A DNA stretch of 64,000 bases from CBDFKJ01 sp965248805 (GTDB lineage: Bacteria; Pseudomonadota; Alphaproteobacteria; UBA6615). The stretch lies in NCBI GenBank assembly GCA_965248805.1, contig CBDFKJ010000009.1, positions 1,302,001 through 1,366,000 of the forward strand, written 5' to 3'. A program made the translations under genes and the position numbers. Below are positions 43,401-50,252 of this stretch, piece by piece. The stretch's first letter is position 1. The number at the start of each line of letters is the position of its first letter. The notes under the pieces are model-generated. The model ran no database searches. It was given only the letters and a program-made list of their open reading frames with translations, and was not told where the DNA came from.

Positions 43401-44142
43401 CAAGCTCTCGGCCGACGCCGCCGTCATCATCGCCGAGCTGCCCGATCCTCGCCTCGGCGACGCCTTCCTGTGGGATTGCCCGTCCGCCGCGGGCTGGACG
43501 GGCGCCACCGACAACGCCGTGCGCTCCGACGACGGCGAGGACGCGCTGGAGGGCGCCGGCGCCTACACCTGGGACGATCTCACCACATGGGACGCCTGGA
43601 CGTCCTGGGCGCTCGGTGACGGCACCCAGGGCGCGCAGGCGATGACCTACACCACCGGGGCCATCGACCTCGGCGCCGAGGTGCCGTTCTCGGTCGCCTG
43701 GGAAGCCGAGACGGCCGGAGACGCGACGTTGCAGTACCGCACCGCCGCGGCGGCCGACATGCTCGATGCCGCGGCCTGGCAGGACCACGCGGCCGCCACG
43801 CTGCTCACCGCCCGTCACCTGCAACTGCGCTGGCGCCTCACCGGCGATGGCGCCACCATGCTGCGCCTCGATCACCTCTGTTACAGCCTGCTCGGCACCG
43901 CCGCCGAGCAGAAGTTCCTTGATGTCGATACCACGAGCTGGACCGGCTCCGCCGCCGGCGGGCGCGAGATCCCGACCACGCTTGCCCGCGTCACCGATAT
44001 CGACCTCACCCTGCAGTCGGTCGGAGCCGGCTGGTCGTGGGTGCTCGACAACAAGAACGACCCCACCCGCATCAAGATCTTCGACGGCGACGGCAACCCG
44101 GCCGATGCCACCGTCGACGCCGTCCTGCACGGCATCGCCTGA
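40489..44142 (+). CDS. Tail tip / host-specificity protein (J-like)
   Basis: About 1217 residues from the GTG at 40489, which overlaps the peptidase gene by 10 bp. The N-terminal 100 residues include an ubiquitin-like (ThiS/tail-assembly I) portion (PGATLADLIAAEWPVGDIAVAVNGRPV). Next are hydrophobic helices (LQLAIVVASIALPPLLP and ALVSGAISLVGGLIVNAL). Then comes the J-type core (YSLAGGANRARAYGPLMLVLGTHRVFPD), fibronectin-like modules and a C-terminal beta domain. It determines receptor recognition and is the largest structural gene of the arm. Confidence 0.88.
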   Translation: MDLTATGNALARPVHRSCTALARPVHGEITADLWPHPLTAEHRQTRIRAVAPGATLADLIAAEWPVGDIAVAVNGRPVPREAWRDIVLTGGDIVTLRAAMHGGGDDSDPLRIALQLAIVVASIALPPLLPASWGLVTATTGALTLKGALVSGAISLVGGLIVNALAPPRLPRAPDAGTAAAAEPVYSLAGGANRARAYGPLMLVLGTHRVFPDLGAAEYTEFSGDDQYLHQIFHFGLGALDISELKSGDTPLGNFEEVETQYGDADGRLTLVAGNVDSEAGAALDDAGWVERTTAADTKRIGIDLAGTLFRVSDQGDAKRHTVTVEIEYWPQGNESLKTSHTVTLANGDTTPYRKTLVYGLAAAGAWTVRVRRTSAPSSSERVHDAITWAALRSYQPDTGDYAGQTRLALKIRALGQLSGRLDRLSATVRQKIPVWDGARWGGPHPSSNPAWLFRWYARGLHIDGRLVAGAGLPAARIDDETIEAWGAWCDAQGLRCDYVIDRRTTHAEVLTLIAQCGRASPSWQSGRLGVVWDEADKPATALITPGNIVAGSFEIDYAGGKTAGEIACRYIDPDLDWQYNTVRRTVPGAAPGGHTATLTLAGVTSRSQAAAECNLQAARQLHHRRRLKWEMGAEGIAVARGDVVHLTHALIDGGTAGRLHGGTADRLRLNRPVTLSGAGDCLLLRLPDGTLHNTAVSHPDGAGTKGETDTVVPDTPLPAAPDGAAALDTLWRYYPGDAPPARVRIVAMEPGADRRVRFEAIDEVDAYYAAATADLSVPLPAAARRAGRVLHIALSEILIRVGNGFTVEIAASLTVAGDWRGGIIRAALDGGPARTVARLTDGATEAVWQVPPSGTLTVTAVPGTEAAPAGTPFTVDYMIRGKLVPPGNVANFLVDALGDGTRRFRWTPPADPDLAGVRIRHAEAVVGAASPAWDAMTPLHDGLLTSSPHATVDAGAGRWTFAIRAEDTSGKLSADAAVIIAELPDPRLGDAFLWDCPSAAGWTGATDNAVRSDDGEDALEGAGAYTWDDLTTWDAWTSWALGDGTQGAQAMTYTTGAIDLGAEVPFSVAWEAETAGDATLQYRTAAAADMLDAAAWQDHAAATLLTARHLQLRWRLTGDGATMLRLDHLCYSLLGTAAEQKFLDVDTTSWTGSAAGGREIPTTLARVTDIDLTLQSVGAGWSWVLDNKNDPTRIKIFDGDGNPADATVDAVLHGIA

Positions 44143-44167
44143 CGCTCAAACGAAGGAGAGAGGCTCC

Positions 44168-44839
44168 ATGGCCTGGCCCACCGACGACCTCACCACCGAC
44201 CACCTCGATGCCGGCGCCGACAGCCCGGCCGATGCCCGGCCCATGCTCAAGAAGGCGCTCGACTACCTCAAGGATATTATCGTGGCGCTGGGTGTCGCAG
44301 GCGGCATCTGCGAGCTCGATGCCAACGCCAAGGTTCCCGCCGCCCGCATCGGCCGCGGCGCAGCCGACGGCGTCGCGCCTCTCGATGCAGCGGCCAGGCT
44401 GCCCGCCACCCACTTGCCCGACGCCACCGCGGACGCCGCCGGGGCCGTGCGCCTCGCCACCGATGCCGAGGCCGAGAACGCCTCCGGGACCGGCGCCCTC
44501 CAGGCCCGCCAGCTCGCCCTGCGCACCGCGACCACCGGCCGCGCCGGCCCCGTCGAGCTTGCCACGAACGCGGAAGGGATCGCCGGCCGAGACCGGACGC
44601 GCGCCATGACGCCGGCCGTCAACAAGGCGGTCCTCGACCTCGCTCTCGCCGGTGTGACCGGCGGCTTGAGCTCGGACCAGGTCCAGATCGACAACCGGCA
44701 AGGCCCCAACCAGGGACACGGCAGCATTCTTGCTCGGATATCATCCGCGCTCGAAAGAAGCGTCAGCAATAGCGGGACCGTCACCATCACCTTGGTCGAG
44801 ACCCGGCACTATGAAGAGGACGAATCCGAGGAAAATTGA
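44168..44839 (+). CDS. Tail fibre protein
   Basis: 223 residues. LPATHLPDATADAAGAVRLATDAEAENASGTGALQARQL and a second GPVELATNAEGIAG unit are tail-fibre repeats of the T4/lambda Stf type (AVRLAT/VELAT with TDAEA). The C-terminus is short and acidic. It is the last gene before the right terminus. No chaperone gene follows. Confidence 0.8.
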   Translation: MAWPTDDLTTDHLDAGADSPADARPMLKKALDYLKDIIVALGVAGGICELDANAKVPAARIGRGAADGVAPLDAAARLPATHLPDATADAAGAVRLATDAEAENASGTGALQARQLALRTATTGRAGPVELATNAEGIAGRDRTRAMTPAVNKAVLDLALAGVTGGLSSDQVQIDNRQGPNQGHGSILARISSALERSVSNSGTVTITLVETRHYEEDESEEN

Positions 44840-44965
44840 TGCGCCGTTCCGGGAAGCAAAATCCGCTGAATTTTCCAGCCAAAAACACACCGGAAATCAG
44901 GACGATTTTCCAGCCCATTCGCAAAGACTTTTGTCCCGATCCGCAAAGACTTTTGTCCGCTTACA
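44840..44965. other. Prophage right end with paired transposase-binding-type sites
   Basis: On the minus strand the terminus reads TGTA then GGACAAAAGTCTTTG (R1, 44958-44944). A second exact copy, R2 (44936-44922), starts 22 bp away. ATTTTCCAGCC occurs twice further in (about 44870 and 44905). L1 and R1 sit at the same 7-base distance from the tip. No gene is seen. Confidence 0.85.
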
Positions 44966-44970
44966 GACTG
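44966..44970. repeat. 5-bp target-site duplication GACTG, right side of prophage
   Basis: Matches 4745-4749. Joining the two sides gives the empty site ...AAGGACC-GACTG-CGGGCGC..., about 95 bp upstream of the gene starting at 45065, so the phage sits in a promoter region. Confidence 0.93.
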
Positions 44971-45064
44971 CGGGCGCGGGCGCCGCAGGGGAGGGGAGTA
45001 GCTGGATGGTACCGGGGGGATGGCGTAGAGTTCATCGAGCTGAGCATGATTTGCGGAGTGTCCG

Positions 45065-45425
45065 ATGAAAGCGTTTCCCCCGGCGTATCCGTTCTTGTTC
45101 GCATTTGCACCGATCCTGGGTCTCTTCGCCGACAACTACTTCGTAACATCACCAATCGACGTGTTGCGGCCCTTGATCGCCACTACTTGCAGTGTTTTGG
45201 CTGGCTACGCTTTCAACTACATATTGGTTCGCAATTTTCAGAAGGCCGCCGTTCTTACTCTCGTGGCCATCATTGTTATCTTCGCCTACGGTCCGGTGCG
45301 TAATATCCTGCCCCCGGACATCCTGCGCACCCGCTTTTACTTTCCAATTTGGTTTGCAGCAGGAGCCATTGCGTACCTGTACGCCATGGCTCGATTGCGC
45401 AAAGCAGGGGCCCGATTGAATAACC
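45065..45425 (+). pseudogene. 5' part of a membrane protein gene, possibly sulfatase/phosphotransferase type
   Basis: About 120 codons beginning MKAFPPAYPFLFAFAPILGL, with hydrophobic segments near 9-22, 31-50, 56-80 and 98-112. It is then cut by the IS5-family left end at 45426. The N-terminal pattern (short loop, RPLIATTCSVLAGYAFNYIL, then TLVAIIVIFAYGPV) resembles the multi-TM start of membrane sulfatase-like proteins. A likely C-terminal piece of the same gene is at 47298-47486; the catalytic middle is missing. Assignment is inference. Confidence 0.55.
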
Positions 45426-46717
45426 TGGACGCCTCCATTTACCTCGTGAATTTTGCCTCGTTGTGATTCTCTACGGCGGTTCGGTTTGAGGAGGTATTGA
45501 TGAGGCAGGCTGGTCTGTTCGGCTTACCGGATCATCTTCGAAAGCTTTCGGCGACGGGTGATCCGTTGGAGGTGCTGGCAAAGGTCGTCGACTTCAAGAT
45601 TTTCCGCGCGCCGCTTGAGGTTGCGCTGGGCTATTCGGACGGATCGAAAGGTGGCCGCCCGGCCTACGATGCGGTGGCGATGCTCAAGGTTCTGATCCTG
45701 GCCGCGCGGCACACGGTGAGTGACGAGCGGATGGAGTTTCTGATCCGCGATCGCTTGAGCTGGCTTCGCTTCCTAGGCTTCGATCTCGGAGCGCCGACGC
45801 CGGACCGCAACACCATATGGACCTTTCGCGAGCGTCTGGTCCGGGCCGGGGCGATGGATAAGCTGTTTGCCGCCTTCGATGGCGAATTGCGCCGGTGCGG
45901 CTATCTGGCGATGGGCGGGCAGATCGTCGATGCGACGTTGGTATCGGCGCCCAAGCAGCGCCACAGCGATGACGAGAAGCGGGCGATCAAGGCGGGCAAG
46001 AGCGCGTCCGAGGTCTGGCCCGATCAGCCAGCCAAGGCGGCGCAGAAGGACACGGATGCGCGGTGGACGGTGAAGACCGGGCGGCGCAAGAACCCCGCCG
46101 GGTCGCAACGGCGCATGCCCGACATCGCGATCCCGGTGTTCGGCTACAAGAATCATGTCGTCATCGATCGGGCCTACGGCTTCATCCGCGGCTCGGCTGT
46201 GACCGATGCCGCCCGCCATGACGGCAAGATGTTGCGTCAGCTCGTCACCGGCGACAATCTGGCCGCCGGCGTGTGGGCTGACAGCGCCTATCGCTCGAAG
46301 GCCAACGAGGCGTGGCTGGCCGGCAAGGGTCGGGTCTCCCACATCCACCGCAAGAAGCCGCCGGGCCGGGCCATGCCCAAGGCGACCGCCCAGGCCAATG
46401 CCCGCAAGTCAGCGGTCCGTGCGCATGTGGAGCACGTCTTCGCCCAGCAGAAGGATCGCATGGGCCTTTTCATCCGTACCATCGGGCTCAAGCGGGCGGA
46501 GGCCAAGATCGGCCTCGCCAACCTGGCTTACAATTTCCAGCGTCTGATCTTCCATGAGCGCAGGGCCGCCATGGTATGAGTCCGCCTGAATAGCGCCAAA
46601 ACCCTCCGCCGAGAACGAAACGGCGGATGGTTGCGGACGTCAACACCGCCGATCTCAGCGAAAGTCGGACAGCACACCAAAATCTTCGTCAAATCCCCCG
46701 GTTGTTGGAGGTCTCCA
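45426..46717 (+). mobile_element. IS5-family insertion sequence, full copy (about 1292 bp)
   Basis: Terminal inverted repeats TGGACGCCTCCA (left, 45426-45437) and, reading inward from the right end, TGGAGACCTCCA (46717-46706), match at 10 of 12 bases. A single transposase gene lies between. The right end abuts a second, inverted and truncated copy directly. No target duplication can be read because the neighbour is rearranged. Confidence 0.8.
45500..46579 (+). CDS. IS5-family transposase
   Basis: 359 residues from the ATG at 45500 (GAGGAGG just upstream). N-terminal DUF772 part (GGRPAYDAVAMLKVLILAARHTVSDERMEFLIRDRLSWLRFLGF) precedes the DDE domain: first Asp in QIVDATLVSAPKQRH, second in GVWADSAYRS, and Glu in HVEHVFAQQKDRMG. 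It appears intact and could mobilise both itself and, in trans, the truncated copy if that had two ends. Confidence 0.92.
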   Translation: MRQAGLFGLPDHLRKLSATGDPLEVLAKVVDFKIFRAPLEVALGYSDGSKGGRPAYDAVAMLKVLILAARHTVSDERMEFLIRDRLSWLRFLGFDLGAPTPDRNTIWTFRERLVRAGAMDKLFAAFDGELRRCGYLAMGGQIVDATLVSAPKQRHSDDEKRAIKAGKSASEVWPDQPAKAAQKDTDARWTVKTGRRKNPAGSQRRMPDIAIPVFGYKNHVVIDRAYGFIRGSAVTDAARHDGKMLRQLVTGDNLAAGVWADSAYRSKANEAWLAGKGRVSHIHRKKPPGRAMPKATAQANARKSAVRAHVEHVFAQQKDRMGLFIRTIGLKRAEAKIGLANLAYNFQRLIFHERRAAMV

Positions 46718-47296
46718 CGCTCTTGCCCGCCTTGATCGCCCGCTTCTCGTCATCGCTGTGGCGCTGCTTGGGCGCCGATACCAACGTCGCATCGACGATC
46801 TGCCCGCCCATCGCCAGATAGCCGCACCGGCGCAATTCGCCATCGAAGGCGGCAAACAGCTTATCCATCGCCCCGGCCCGGACCAGACGCTCGCGAAAGG
46901 TCCATATGGTGTTGCGGTCCGGCGTCGGCGCTCCGAGATCGAAGCCTAGGAAGCGAAGCCAGCTCAAGCGATCGCGGATCAGAAACTCCATCCGCTCGTC
47001 ACTCACCGTGTGCCGCGCGGCCAGGATCAGAACCTTGAGCATCGCCACCGCATCGTAGGCCGGGCGGCCACCTTTCGATCCGTCCGAATAGCCCAGCGCC
47101 GCCTCAAGCGGCGCGCGGAAAATCTTGAAGTCGACGACCTTTGCCAGCACCTCCAACGGATCACCCGTCGCCGAAAGCTTTCGAAGATGATCCGGTAAGC
47201 CGAACAGACCAGCCTGCCTCATCAATGCCTCCTCAAACCGAACCGCCGTAGAGAATCACAACGAGGCAAAATTCACGAGGTAAATGGAGGCGTCCA
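46718..47296 (-). pseudogene. Inverted, 3'-truncated copy of the same IS5-family element
   Basis: 579 bp mirror the first half of the full copy (45426-46004), with few differences seen, including GCATTG for GTATTG before the start codon and Ala for Val near residue 40. The transposase frame starts at 47222 and breaks off after AIKAGKS where it meets the right end of the full copy. The element's left end (TGGACGCCTCCA) is intact at 47296. Confidence 0.88.
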
Positions 47297-47297
47297 G

Positions 47298-47486
47298 TTC
47301 ATCGGAAATCGTTCCGGCTACAATGTTACCAGGGCCTTCCATTCGCCAGAGTTCTTTCTTACGCGCGCTTGGTTGAATGAGTTCGAGAGGGTTTTGGTGG
47401 ATAACACCGTTTTACGGCCCATTCTCGCCCAATTCTACTTTTCGCCGAACGATCGCTTGCGCAAGCGCATACTTTCTAGTGGATAG
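47298..47486 (+). pseudogene. 3' part of a membrane sulfatase-like gene
   Basis: Open frame without start, FIGNRSGYNVTRAFHSPEFF, then RAWLNEFERVLVDNTVLRPIL and NDRLRKRIL before TAG at 47484. The YN-x-T-R-x-F-x-SPEFF pattern is like the C-terminal region of sulfatase-type membrane proteins, so this is probably the other end of the gene beginning at 45065. The true C-terminus may itself be replaced, because the stop falls in the IS630-like end at 47476. Confidence 0.5.
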
Positions 47487-47598
47487 ATTCCGACGCTTCG
47501 ATCCCCTTCCAGGCGGCCATTGTTGACGGATGTCCCCGGCGTTTCAATATGATAGCTTGTTTGGTGTTTGGATGTATTCGTCGCGTTCAATCAACTAG
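47476..47598. mobile_element. MITE-like 120-bp stretch with IS630-type ends
   Basis: It begins CTAGTGGATAGATTCC (47476) and ends ...GATTGAACG-type complement at CTAG (47595-47598). The two ends match imperfectly as inverted repeats (about 13 of 19). IS630-family elements insert at CTAG/TA. The same leading sequence, CTAGTGGATTGATTCC, opens the neighbouring IS630 element, so this may be a small non-autonomous derivative or a solo end. Confidence 0.35.
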
Positions 47599-48341
47599 TG
47601 GATTGATTCCAACGTTTGGAACCCTCGGTTTCGGGCTGCGATGATGTCGTCGGGGTCGGCTTTCCATATGAATGGCTGTGGGTTGGCCGCATTGTATTCG
47701 CGGACGAAGCGGTTGATTGCGGCCTGGAGATCGACGATGGAATGGAAGACGCCGTGCTTGAGCCGCCGCCGGGTGAGTTTTGCGAAGAAGCCCTCGACGG
47801 CATTGAGCCACGAGCAGGAGGTCGGTGTGAAGTGGAAAGTCCAGCGCGGATGGCGGGCGAGCCAGGCGCGGACCTTGTCCTTGTTGTGCGCCGCGTAGTT
47901 GTCGACGATCGCGTGGATGGCCTTGTCCGCCGGCACCGTGCGCTCGATGCGGTTGAGGAAGCGGATGAACTCCTGATGGCGGTGGCGCTGCATGTTCTGG
48001 CCGATCACCGTTCCGTCCAGAACGTTGAGCGCCGCAAACAGCGTGGTCGTGCCGTGCCGTTTGTAGTCATGGTGCCGGCGCGTCCCTTCTTCATCGGCAG
48101 ACCGGCGGTCGAGCGCCTGGATCTGTGACTTCTCATCGATCGACAACACCACCGCATGGGCCGGCGGGTCGACATACAGGCCGACGATATCGGTGAGTTT
48201 CTCGGCGAAGGCAGGGTCGGTCGACAGCTTGAAGTTGCGCCAGCGGTGCGGGCTGAGACCGTGAGCCTTCCAGATCGCCTGCACCGTCGAGGCGGCAATA
48301 CCGGCCGCCCTGGCCATCGCGCGCAACGTCCAGTGGGTCAA
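47595..48341 (-). pseudogene. IS630-family transposase, 5'-truncated and locally scrambled
   Basis: A 248-codon frame beginning THWTLRAMARAAGIAASTVQ. The DDE_3 domain has SIDEKSQIQALDR (first Asp/Glu), HAIVDNYAAHNK (second Asp) and CSWLNAVEGFFAKLTRRRL (Glu). About 100 residues of N-terminal HTH usual in the family are missing. Between ALDR and HDYKRHG the reading is out of frame (normally GLPMKKGR there), consistent with two small compensating deletions. Probably inactive. Confidence 0.8.
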
Positions 48342-48541
48342 GATGGCCGATCCCTGATATCGGATTCGCGGTGCGTCAGGATCGTCGCGGTCCGGATGAT
48401 CCTGCCTTCAAATCTTCGGCGCGTCTTCGATCGCCATCATCTCGGTCGTAATGACAGTCAAACATGACCGCGCCACTCGAACCTCTGCTCAGGAGCAACT
48501 TGAGGGAGGCTGTACCTCCCGCGTGGCGACATCGATCTGCC

Positions 48542-48925
48542 CTATAGATCGCGGATTTCGCGATCTAGCTTGTAGGCATCGGAGGTGACGTAGGCCTCCA
48601 TGCTACGCAGCCGTTGCTCAACCTCACGGAACTTGTGGCGCAGGTCATGGATGGTGCCGCCCGGCTGCACGCGCACATCGCGCCAGAACGCCGCTTCCTC
48701 CGCCGATTCGTAAAGGTCGTCCGGCATCGGCTCCAGGAGCAGCGCCGCCCCGAAGTAAGCGATCAGCGTCGGTACCGTGAACATCACCAGCAGCAACAGG
48801 ATGACCACCCGCACCAGCAGCCGGCCGACGCCGAAGTAGGCCGCGATGCCCGCGCAGACCCCGCACACCTTCTGGTAACGGGTGTCGCGATAGAGGCGGT
48901 TAGGGCTGCGTCGCCGGCCGCTCAT
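48542..48925 (-). CDS. pspC: Phage shock protein C
   Basis: 127 residues. The N-terminal PspC domain (LYRDTRYQKVCGVCAGIAAYFGVGRLLVRVVILLLL) contains the family GVCAGIAxYF motif and one or two membrane helices. The C-terminus is a charged helix. With PspB it forms the inner-membrane sensor that recruits PspA when the membrane is stressed. It is last in the leftward psp operon, overlapping pspB by 4 bp. The 200 bp beyond it toward the IS630 fragment show no gene. Confidence 0.9.
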   Translation of the reverse strand: MSGRRRSPNRLYRDTRYQKVCGVCAGIAAYFGVGRLLVRVVILLLLVMFTVPTLIAYFGAALLLEPMPDDLYESAEEAAFWRDVRVQPGGTIHDLRHKFREVEQRLRSMEAYVTSDAYKLDREIRDL

Positions 48926-49155
48926 GTCTTCTTCCTCCAGTCCGGGGCTTCACTGTCGAGGATGCGTTCCAGCGCATTGATACGGCTGTCCATGCGCGAG
49001 GCGCTTTCCCACATATCGGCGAGCATCTTCTCGTCTTCTCCCGATAGCGTCTTGGTCTGGCGCCAGCGTGTGATGTAGTGCGCGATGATCCAGATCGGCG
49101 CAACGACCGCCATAAACAGGATCAGCGGCACGAACACGAACTCGAGCGGGTCCAT
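48922..49155 (-). CDS. pspB: Phage shock protein B
   Basis: 77 residues. One N-terminal membrane helix (EFVFVPLILFMAVVAPIWIIAHY) is followed by a cytoplasmic coiled coil (EKMLADMWESASRMDSRINALERIL), the standard PspB layout. It cooperates with PspC in activating the response. It lies 3 bp after pspA. Confidence 0.9.
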   Translation of the reverse strand: MDPLEFVFVPLILFMAVVAPIWIIAHYITRWRQTKTLSGEDEKMLADMWESASRMDSRINALERILDSEAPDWRKKT

Positions 49156-49158
49156 GAC

Positions 49159-49842
49159 CTAGCGGCTTTCGTTTGATGCCGACGCCCTGGCGAGCTTGGC
49201 CTTCAGGTCCGTAAGCTCTTCCTCGATCGCCGACTCCACTTCCAAGCTATCGATTTCGTCGGCCAATGTCTTGCCGCGTCCCAGGTCATAGGCCTCCACA
49301 GCGCCCTCGGCTTCGTCCAGCTTCTTCTCCACCGTGGCGAAGCGCGCCAGCGCGTCGTCGACGCGGCGGTCGTGGATCTGGCGCCGCACTTTTAGGCGTG
49401 AGCTTGCCGAGCGTTGGCGCGCCAGAATGGTCTTCTGCTTGGCGCGGGCCTCACGCAGCTTGGCCTCAAGCCGACCGATATCGCCATCGCTCTGCTCCAG
49501 AGCCTGCTCCAGATGCTCCAGCTCGACACTCAGCAGCAACTCGCGGTCGGCGAGCTTGCTTTTTTCGACCAGCGCACGCTTAGCCAGGTCCTCCCGGCCC
49601 TTGGCCAGCGCCAACTCGGCCTTACGCGCCCATTCCGCCTGCGCGGCCGCCAGGCGCTCGATCGATCGAACGACCTCCTTCTTTTCGGCGATCGCCTTGG
49701 CGGCGCTCGCGCGCACCTCGACCAGCGTGTCCTCCATCTCCTGGACGATCAGGCGAATGATCTTCTCCGGGTCCTCGGCGCGGTCGAGGATGGTGTTGAG
49801 GTTCGAGTTGATGATGTCGGTCAGTCGCGAAAAGATGCCCAT
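49159..49842 (-). CDS. pspA: Phage shock protein A
   Basis: 227 residues, the usual PspA/ESCRT-III-like length. The amphipathic N-terminus MGIFSRLTDIINSNLNTILDRAEDPEKIIRLIVQEMEDTLVEVR is diagnostic. The rest is uninterrupted coiled coil. It binds stressed inner membrane and, when free, inhibits PspF. Transcribed leftward from the sigma-54 promoter upstream of the small gene at 49889. Confidence 0.95.
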   Translation of the reverse strand: MGIFSRLTDIINSNLNTILDRAEDPEKIIRLIVQEMEDTLVEVRASAAKAIAEKKEVVRSIERLAAAQAEWARKAELALAKGREDLAKRALVEKSKLADRELLLSVELEHLEQALEQSDGDIGRLEAKLREARAKQKTILARQRSASSRLKVRRQIHDRRVDDALARFATVEKKLDEAEGAVEAYDLGRGKTLADEIDSLEVESAIEEELTDLKAKLARASASNESR

Positions 49843-49888
49843 CTTTCGTTGCTCCTTTGCTCACGGGATCGGTCGGCGACGATCTGAC

Positions 49889-50041
49889 TCAGCCCACCAC
49901 CAGGCCCATCACCAGCCCGGCCAGTAACATGATCCAGTGGTCGGTGCGGCGGCTGCGCACATAGTCCGCAATCCGTGCGCCCAACCGTTCGATCCCGCTG
50001 CGCTCGGCGCGGGGAAAGTCATCGTGCATGGCCTGCTCCAT
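49889..50041 (-). CDS. PspD-like small membrane protein (50 aa)
   Basis: Starts at an ATG (50041) with GGAG nine bases upstream. A charged N-terminus (ERSGIERLGARIADYVRSRR) is followed by a single C-terminal hydrophobic helix (WIMLLAGLVMGLVVG). First gene of the psp operon, 47 bp before pspA. Size and layout recall PspD, though sequence similarity is weak at this length. Confidence 0.6.
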   Translation of the reverse strand: MEQAMHDDFPRAERSGIERLGARIADYVRSRRTDHWIMLLAGLVMGLVVG

Positions 50042-50100
50042 CTTTGTCTCCGTGTCGCCGCGGCACCAGCCCGTGCCGACACCGCCTTCACCCATCAATA

Positions 50101-50117
50101 AGCAGCAATCATGCCAA
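50101..50117 (-). promoter_or_regulatory. Sigma-54 (-24/-12) promoter of the psp operon
   Basis: On the minus strand the sequence reads TTGGCATGATTGCTGCT, giving GG-N10-GC with good agreement to TGGCACG-N4-TTGCW. It points toward the PspD-like gene and pspA, about 60 bp upstream of the first start codon. The divergent gene is pspF, the matching enhancer-binding protein. The AT-rich stretch at 50130-50250 is where its binding sites would lie. Confidence 0.8.
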
Positions 50118-50252
50118 TTCCCGAGAGTGATCGTAAGACGTTGAAAACAAATAATATATCTCCCTGATGCCACAGTAGCTCGCCACCGCGGTATTGCGGA
50201 AATGGATAATATATAGCATATTACGATATATAGTGGCGAATTATGACAGAGT

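Larger units (their letters stand above)
4750..44965. mobile_element. Mu-like transposable prophage, siphovirus-type tail (40.2 kb, probably defective)
   Basis: Both termini begin TGTA followed three bases later by the 15-mer GGACAAAAGTCTTTG (inverted at the right end), and the whole is bracketed by GACTG duplications. Inside are MuA/MuB-type transposition genes, a repressor, GemA, Mor, Mu-type terminase, portal and F proteins, and a lambda-like long-tail set (tail tube, tape measure, NlpC/P60, J-like tip). Removing the internal IS leaves about 38.8 kb. Gene order differs from Mu: immunity and transposition genes are central and the two late arms run outward. Lesions in transposase A and in the tail chaperone suggest it is cryptic. 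Confidence 0.95.

Noticed and set aside
40483..44130. Very long minus-strand open frame (over 1200 codons) opposite the tail-tip gene
   Set aside because: It is a GC-rich antisense frame mirroring the J-like gene; the plus strand has recognisable tail-tip domains and correct operon context, the minus frame has none.
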